Source of the DNA: Planctomycetota bacterium
GTDB taxonomy: Bacteria > Planctomycetota > UBA11346
Reading direction: 5' to 3'
Assembly: GCA_013816485.1 (NCBI GenBank)
Contig: JACDEI010000027.1
Span: forward strand, 1 to 64,000
DNA: 64,000 nucleotides
A program made the translations under genes and the position numbers. Numbering within the stretch: the stretch's first letter is position 1; each line of letters starts with the position of its first letter. The notes under the pieces were generated by a model that had not been told where the DNA came from, made no database searches, and saw nothing but the letters and a program-made list of their open reading frames with translations. Below are positions 58,918 through 64,000 of the stretch, in pieces.

Positions 58918-59466
58918 TTACTTCAGATCGATGATCAAACGACTGCGTCCCAGGCTGGCGATCGCCGCGTCGAATTCGGCCTGCCACGTGGCCATGCCGT
59001 CTGCCGTGCTCGAACAGGTGATGCAGATGCCAGTGCCGTCGATGACGGTGGCGTAGAGCACCTGCGCGAAGGTGAACTGGCCAACCTGCATCCGGTACGG
59101 TTGTTTGGTCCAGCTGCGTCCTCCCAGCACTAGGTCTTCCGCTTTGCCGAGCTGCAATCCGGTGGCCGTGCGTTCCAGATCCAGACGACAGCGCACCGCG
59201 AACGCCAACGGACCTTCGTCCTTCACCGGTTGCAGCGCCACCGCGATGATGCCGCGCGCACGTTCCGCCTCATCGCCGGTGCGGCCTGCGGGCAGGCCAC
59301 TGCGCACGACCAACACACTCCCAGCATGTTCTCGGATCGCGGTCCATGCCGTCGGAACAACCACCGCCAGTTGGGTCCCAGGGATCGGCCAGGAGCGGGT
59401 ACCAGCGTCCTCCGCCCAGACGGCGGTCAGCGACAACATCAGGAGCAGCAGCACACGCATGGACAA
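58918..59466 (-). CDS. Secreted hypothetical protein
   Basis: MSMRVLLLLMLSLTAVWAED signal peptide; no recognised domain. Confidence 0.6.
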   Translation of the reverse strand: MSMRVLLLLMLSLTAVWAEDAGTRSWPIPGTQLAVVVPTAWTAIREHAGSVLVVRSGLPAGRTGDEAERARGIIAVALQPVKDEGPLAFAVRCRLDLERTATGLQLGKAEDLVLGGRSWTKQPYRMQVGQFTFAQVLYATVIDGTGICITCSSTADGMATWQAEFDAAIASLGRSRLIIDLK

Positions 59467-59538
59467 AAGCTAGGACCTCTCACCGCCGACGGAATGGCCA
59501 GTCCTGGGGGCACAACGCTAACCAGCATGAGACAGCAA

Positions 59539-59625
59539 ATTGAACAAGAGAAACGGAGGAACGGAGGAGCAGGCATGAGAAACGGTCCCCTGTCTTCCTC
59601 CGTTCCTCCGTTCCTCCTGTTCAAT
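59539..59625. repeat. GGAACGGA octamer-word inverted element
   Basis: ATTGAACAAGAGAAACGGAGGAACGGAGGA 59539-59568 vs rc of CCTCCGTTCCTCCGTTCCTCCTGTTCAAT 59597-59625. Confidence 0.95.
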
Positions 59626-59657
59626 CTGGTTGCCTTGGCTTTGTCCCCATTGGGAAC

Positions 59658-60845
59658 TCACCCGCTGACGGTACGAGTGATCACGTCGCCGATGGCGCGG
59701 GCAGCGGGGATCTCGCTGAAGGCGAAACCGCGGGCGAGGAACAACGGATGCGCAGCGATGCGGGTGTCCGCTTTCATCAAGGTGCGATCGACCCCGATTG
59801 CCAAGTGCGATGCCCAGCCGGCAGCGAGTTGATCCAGGCGACGATGCACGGCGTAACCGTGCCAACGATGGAAGAGTTCGACCGCGATGGTTTTTCCCGC
59901 CACCACGACTTGCAGATCCGGCACCACCACCTCGCCATCGGGATGCGGCAACAACTGCGGATCTTGCCATATCCAAGTAGGGTACTTTTCCGTCAGCGTG
60001 TTTTGCACCGCCTGGATCTCCTCTGGCACGTAGCCAAGGAAGGCGTTGTCCCCTAGCAGTGAGTCCTCATTGCTCAGCATCAAGCGCGCGGGACCGCCAC
60101 GTGGCAGGGCCAAGGCGATCTCCGCCGTCCACGAACGGCAGCACGCTAGCGCCGGCAGGAACAGGGCGAGGTGCATGCCATAACGGCTGTGCTGGTCGAG
60201 CACGCTGCCGGGGCCTGAAATCTCCAGCGTGAGCGCTTGGCGGTCATCGCCGCGGATCTCCGCCAGCAGTCGTCGGAAGCGCAGCGCTTTCAGCAGGCGC
60301 CGACGCAGGCCGGTATCAGCGTCAGTGATGGTCACCGTCAGCGAGCGGGCGAACAACAGCAGGCCCTGCGTCAGCGCGAGGTTGTAGCGCGGAATGAGCT
60401 GCGTCGCGGTCCACGCCGGAACGACGGCGAGCACCGCCTGATCGGGATGATCGGCATACAGTCGATCACGCACGTCGTCACCGTGCAGACCAAGACGTTC
60501 CGCGACCGCGCTGCGGTGATCATCGCTGGTGCGTCCCGGAGCGGCGAGCAGCGCCGCCGACACCGCGAAGGCCTCTTCACGCAACGTCGCCGCCGACGGC
60601 GGCTCGGCAAAGGTGCAGGCATCGAGGATCAGTTTTTGCAGGCCACGTCCGACCACCAGCGCACGGCTGCGGTGCAAGATCGGCATCGCTGCATCTTCCA
60701 GTTCTCCCAGTCGTCCTCCGACACCGCCTTGCCAATGGGCGAGCAATGCCTCGGTCAGGTCGCGGATCGCCGGCGTCGCTTTAAGGAACGATGGTTTCAC
60801 CAGGTCACCGTCCAGGCGGTAACGCAGCAGGTCACGATTCAGCAT
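59658..60845 (-). CDS. DUF790 / Bax1-like nuclease (XPB partner)
   Basis: MLNRDLLRYRLDGDLVKPSFLKATPAIRDLTEALLAHW N-term; C-term VVPDLQVVVAGKTIAVELFHRWHGYAVHRRL; overlaps the XPB ORF end. Confidence 0.82.
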   Translation of the reverse strand: MLNRDLLRYRLDGDLVKPSFLKATPAIRDLTEALLAHWQGGVGGRLGELEDAAMPILHRSRALVVGRGLQKLILDACTFAEPPSAATLREEAFAVSAALLAAPGRTSDDHRSAVAERLGLHGDDVRDRLYADHPDQAVLAVVPAWTATQLIPRYNLALTQGLLLFARSLTVTITDADTGLRRRLLKALRFRRLLAEIRGDDRQALTLEISGPGSVLDQHSRYGMHLALFLPALACCRSWTAEIALALPRGGPARLMLSNEDSLLGDNAFLGYVPEEIQAVQNTLTEKYPTWIWQDPQLLPHPDGEVVVPDLQVVVAGKTIAVELFHRWHGYAVHRRLDQLAAGWASHLAIGVDRTLMKADTRIAAHPLFLARGFAFSEIPAARAIGDVITRTVSG

Positions 60846-62250
60846 GCTGACCGTCCATTCCCGCTTCCAGGTCGAAGACCTCCTGTTCACCACCAAACGC
60901 CACGTGGCTACGCCGACGCTCAGAGGTGTACGCTTCCGCCGTATTCGCCGAGAGAATTTCGTAGAGCACCGCGACCTTGCCCACACCCGGACGCAGCAGG
61001 CGACCGAGGCGTTGCACGTGTTCGCGTACGCTGCCGCTACCGCTGACGATGATGCCGACGGCGACCTCGGGCACATCGACGCCTTCGTTCAGTACCTTGC
61101 TGGTGATCAGCAGCGGCCACGCGCCGGAGCGGAACCGTTCGAGCATGCGCTTACGTTCCGGTCCCTTGGTGTGGTGCGTCATCACAGGAGCGACGAAGCG
61201 GCGGCCGATCTCGTAGGCGGTGTCATTGTCCTCGGTGAACACTAGGCAGCGTTCGCCGGGATGGTCGCGCACCAATTCCCAGACTGCGCGCAGTTTCGCC
61301 CGGCTAGCGCGCGAGAGGCGTTTCTGTTCGCGGTAACAGCGCATCGCCGCACGACCCTGCGGATCACGCGCGGCGGCAGCGATGAACTGCTGCCAACCAT
61401 CCGGCTTGCTGAAATCAACGCCCGATTTGCGGGCGAAGGCGAGGTACTCCTTACGGTTGGCGGTGTAGGATTCCTGCTCGTCCGGATCGAGCGCGACGTG
61501 CAACACCTCGACCTGGTAGTTGGCGAGGAAATTTCCTTCCAGTTCCGTGATCTGCGAGCGGTGGACCTCTGCGCCGAGCAACTCGTCGAGCCGCGCATGC
61601 ATGCCATCAGTGCGCTCCGGCGTCGCCGTCAGTCCCAGACGGAACGGCGCCAGACACGCTTCCGCCACGCTGCTGGTCACGCCTGCAGGCAAGTGATGGC
61701 ACTCATCGCAGATCAGCAGGCCGAACTTGTCGCCATGCCACGGCATGATCAGCACGCCGGAATCATAGGTCGCCACGGTGATGGGTTTGAGATCCTTGTC
61801 GCCGCCACCGTAACGGCCGATTGGACAGCCGAGTCGCGCTTCCAGATCGCTCGCCCACTGCTGCACCAGGTCAATGGTTGGCGCCAACACCAACGTCGAA
61901 CGCTGGGTGGCGAGGATGCACTTGAGTGCGACGTAACTTTTCCCTGCGCCGGTCGGCAGTACCACCACGCCGCGCTTTTTTGCCGCCAACCACGCGTCGA
62001 TCGCCTGGGTCTGGTACGGACGCAGTGGGCGCGCATCGCGCTCGACTACATCGAGCACCTCGTACTTCTTGGCTTCGTCGGCGTACTCGACCTTGCCATG
62101 CAGCCGACGAAGGATCTCGGCGTACGCACAGGCCTTGGCGCGATGGCGTTTCACCCGGCCATCGAACACCACCAGACCATCGAGCAGCGCGGCGTGCTCG
62201 CCGAGATCGTCCAACGTCAAAGTTCCATCAGCAAAACGCAGGGTGAGCAC
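60832..62250 (-). CDS. XPB/Rad25-type SF2 DNA helicase
   Basis: LRPYQTQAIDAWL, VVLPTGAGKSYVAL, CDECHH, GLTATPERTDG, HVQRLGRLLRPG. Confidence 0.88.
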   Translation of the reverse strand: MLTLRFADGTLTLDDLGEHAALLDGLVVFDGRVKRHRAKACAYAEILRRLHGKVEYADEAKKYEVLDVVERDARPLRPYQTQAIDAWLAAKKRGVVVLPTGAGKSYVALKCILATQRSTLVLAPTIDLVQQWASDLEARLGCPIGRYGGGDKDLKPITVATYDSGVLIMPWHGDKFGLLICDECHHLPAGVTSSVAEACLAPFRLGLTATPERTDGMHARLDELLGAEVHRSQITELEGNFLANYQVEVLHVALDPDEQESYTANRKEYLAFARKSGVDFSKPDGWQQFIAAAARDPQGRAAMRCYREQKRLSRASRAKLRAVWELVRDHPGERCLVFTEDNDTAYEIGRRFVAPVMTHHTKGPERKRMLERFRSGAWPLLITSKVLNEGVDVPEVAVGIIVSGSGSVREHVQRLGRLLRPGVGKVAVLYEILSANTAEAYTSERRRSHVAFGGEQEVFDLEAGMDGQHAES

Positions 62251-62274
62251 GGGGCGGGATCATGGGAGGGGAAA

Positions 62275-62393
62275 TGGGTACGAAAGGTACGAGGGGTACG
62301 AGGGGTACGAACGGTCCAAAGATAGTCGTACCCTTCGTACCCCTCGTACCCCTCGTACCCCTCGTACCCCTCGTACCTTTCGTACCTTTCGGA
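62275..62393. repeat. GGGGTACGA 9-bp inverted element in the divergent XPB/lysA gap
   Basis: TGGGTACGAAAGGTACGAGGGGTACGAGGGGTACGAACGGTCC vs TCGTACCCTTCGTACCCC(TCGTACCCC)nTCGTACCTTTCGTACCTTTCGGA. Confidence 0.97.
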
Positions 62394-62431
62394 CTTGTCC
62401 CCTCCCCCGCACCCCCACGCTCCCGCGCTCC

Positions 62432-63640
62432 ATGCCGCCCACGCCCCATGATCTCGTCGCCCGTTTCGGGTCACCCCTCTACGTCTACGACCTCGCGGTG
62501 GTGCGCGCCCGCGCGCGTGCGCTTAAGGACGCCATCACCTGGCGACCGTTCCAGCCGCTTTATGCGGTGAAGGCCAATCCCTGCCCCGCAGTGGTGAAGA
62601 CCATCGCGGCGGAGGGTTTCGGTATCGACGCGGTGAGTCCAGGTGAAGTCGCCCTCGCGCTGCGTTGTGGCGTACCGGCGGCGAAGGTGCTCTACACCGA
62701 AAACAACATGACCGATGCCGAACAGGCGGAGGCTTTGGCGCAAGGTGTACTCATCAACTGCGGCAGCCTCGACCGCCTGGAGCGTGTCGGTCGTGCCGGA
62801 GGAAAAGAAGCCTCGGTACGTTTCAATCCCGACGTCGGTGCCGGCGCGCATGAGAAGATCTGCACCGCCGGGCCGCTGACCAAGTTCGGCGTGCACTACA
62901 CCCAGGTCGATCAGGTGCTCGCCATCGAACGCGCCACCGGCATCAACGTCGTCGGCTGCCACATGCACATCGGCTCGGGCATCCTCGACGCTGACGTCTA
63001 TGCCAAGGCCATGACGGTGATCTTTGATGTCGCGGCGAAGCTGCCCAACCTCCGTTTCGTCGATGTCGGCGGCGGCATCGGCATCCCCTACCGTGCGGAC
63101 CAACGCCATGTTGATCTGCGCGCGCTGGGCGCGAAGGCGTCGGAGCTGATGAGCGCGTTCTGCACGCGCTACGGCCGTCCGCTCGAACTGCGGCTGGAGC
63201 CGGGACGTTTCCTGGTCGCCGAAGCCGGCACCCTGCTGACCACCGTCACCAGCGTGAAGACCAATCCGGACACCGCCGAAGCCAAGGGACGCACCTACGT
63301 CGGCTGCGATACCGGCTTCAATCACTTGGTGCGCGTCGCCATGTACGATGCCTACCACCGCATCGACAACCTCAGCCATCCGGAAGCCGCGCCACGCGAA
63401 GTCGACGTGGTTGGCAACATCTGTGAAAGCGGCGACGTGTTCGCCCGCGCACGCACGTTGCCCATGCCACAACTCGGCGATCTGCTCGCCCTACGTGATG
63501 CCGGTGCCTACGGCATGGCGATGGCATCGACCTACAACACCCGTCCATTGCCGGCGGAGGTGGTGGTCGATGGCGACGACGTGCGCGTGGCACGCCCGCG
63601 CACCAGCGTCGATGCGCTGCTCGACGCGTACGTCTGGTGA
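62432..63640 (+). CDS. lysA: Diaminopimelate decarboxylase
   Basis: YAVKANPCPAVVKTIAAEGFGIDAVSPGEV, HMHIGSGI, VDVGGGIGIPY, EPGRFLVAEAG, CESGDVFA. Confidence 0.95.
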   Translation: MPPTPHDLVARFGSPLYVYDLAVVRARARALKDAITWRPFQPLYAVKANPCPAVVKTIAAEGFGIDAVSPGEVALALRCGVPAAKVLYTENNMTDAEQAEALAQGVLINCGSLDRLERVGRAGGKEASVRFNPDVGAGAHEKICTAGPLTKFGVHYTQVDQVLAIERATGINVVGCHMHIGSGILDADVYAKAMTVIFDVAAKLPNLRFVDVGGGIGIPYRADQRHVDLRALGAKASELMSAFCTRYGRPLELRLEPGRFLVAEAGTLLTTVTSVKTNPDTAEAKGRTYVGCDTGFNHLVRVAMYDAYHRIDNLSHPEAAPREVDVVGNICESGDVFARARTLPMPQLGDLLALRDAGAYGMAMASTYNTRPLPAEVVVDGDDVRVARPRTSVDALLDAYVW

Positions 63641-63677
63641 ACCAGAATCCGCGCCAACCCACCCGATTGGAGTCCCC

Positions 63678-64000
63678 ATGCGCTTCCTCCTCGCCTGCCT
63701 CCTCCCCCTCTTCCTCCTGGTGCTAACCATGGCCCCGATGAGCGCTGCCGATGGTGATGAACGCTGCTGGGAAATGCGCACCTACGTCACGCCAGCAGGC
63801 AAGCTGCCGGCGCTGCTGTCGCGCTTCCGCGACCATACCTGCACACTGTTCGAGAAACACGGCATGACGCTCATCGGCTTCTGGACGCCGACCGATGGCG
63901 AGGCCGCCAACAACACGCTAATCTACGTGCTGTCGCACAAGACCCGCGCCGCAGCGACCGAGTCGTGGAAGAATTTCCGCGCCGATCCGGTGTGGGTCGA
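63678..64000 (+). CDS. NIPSNAP-family secreted protein (truncated by window end)
   Basis: Signal peptide MRFLLACLLPLFLLVLTMAPMSAAD then CWEMRTYVTPAGKLPALLSRFRDHTCTLFEKHGMTLIGFWTP. Confidence 0.8.
   Translation, partial: MRFLLACLLPLFLLVLTMAPMSAADGDERCWEMRTYVTPAGKLPALLSRFRDHTCTLFEKHGMTLIGFWTPTDGEAANNTLIYVLSHKTRAAATESWKNFRADPVWV

Overview
This is a high-GC bacterial chromosomal window with about 50 ordinary, tightly packed protein genes and one tRNA-Arg(ACG). The DnaG, histidine-kinase and DWG-type Ser/Thr-kinase content looks planctomycete/PVC-like, but taxonomy is inference only. I see no CRISPR array, prophage, transposase or rRNA. Recognisable blocks are: valS; a pilus-motor operon (pilT-pilB-pilC) coupled to trpG-scpB-DUF4340-rsmA-PPIase; dnaG/nth; purE-purK-cysD plus an SbtA-like permease; pyrC; a two-component cluster (sigma-54 activator plus large PAS/GAF kinase); ubiA-ribD-nusB-ribH-leuA; a comM-like gene; a Ser/Thr kinase; an M16C peptidase; an rbsB/A/C-like sugar ABC operon; an XPB helicase plus Bax1/DUF790 nuclease pair; and lysA. 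The unusual signal is in the intergenic DNA. Most sizeable gaps hold a different short 'word' (usually 7 bp, sometimes 8-9 bp) repeated in tandem, followed by a spacer and an inverted copy of the same word array. At least 13 loci show the inverted architecture and several others carry only the tandem part. One word family (GGGGTACGA, 9 bp) recurs at three separate loci. Two loci share conserved terminal inverted repeats (TTAGAAGCTGTC) around a GGAGGACC word core, like a MITE. The elements often begin or end at flanking stop codons. I could not run searches, so names are by motif recognition and novelty is unproven.
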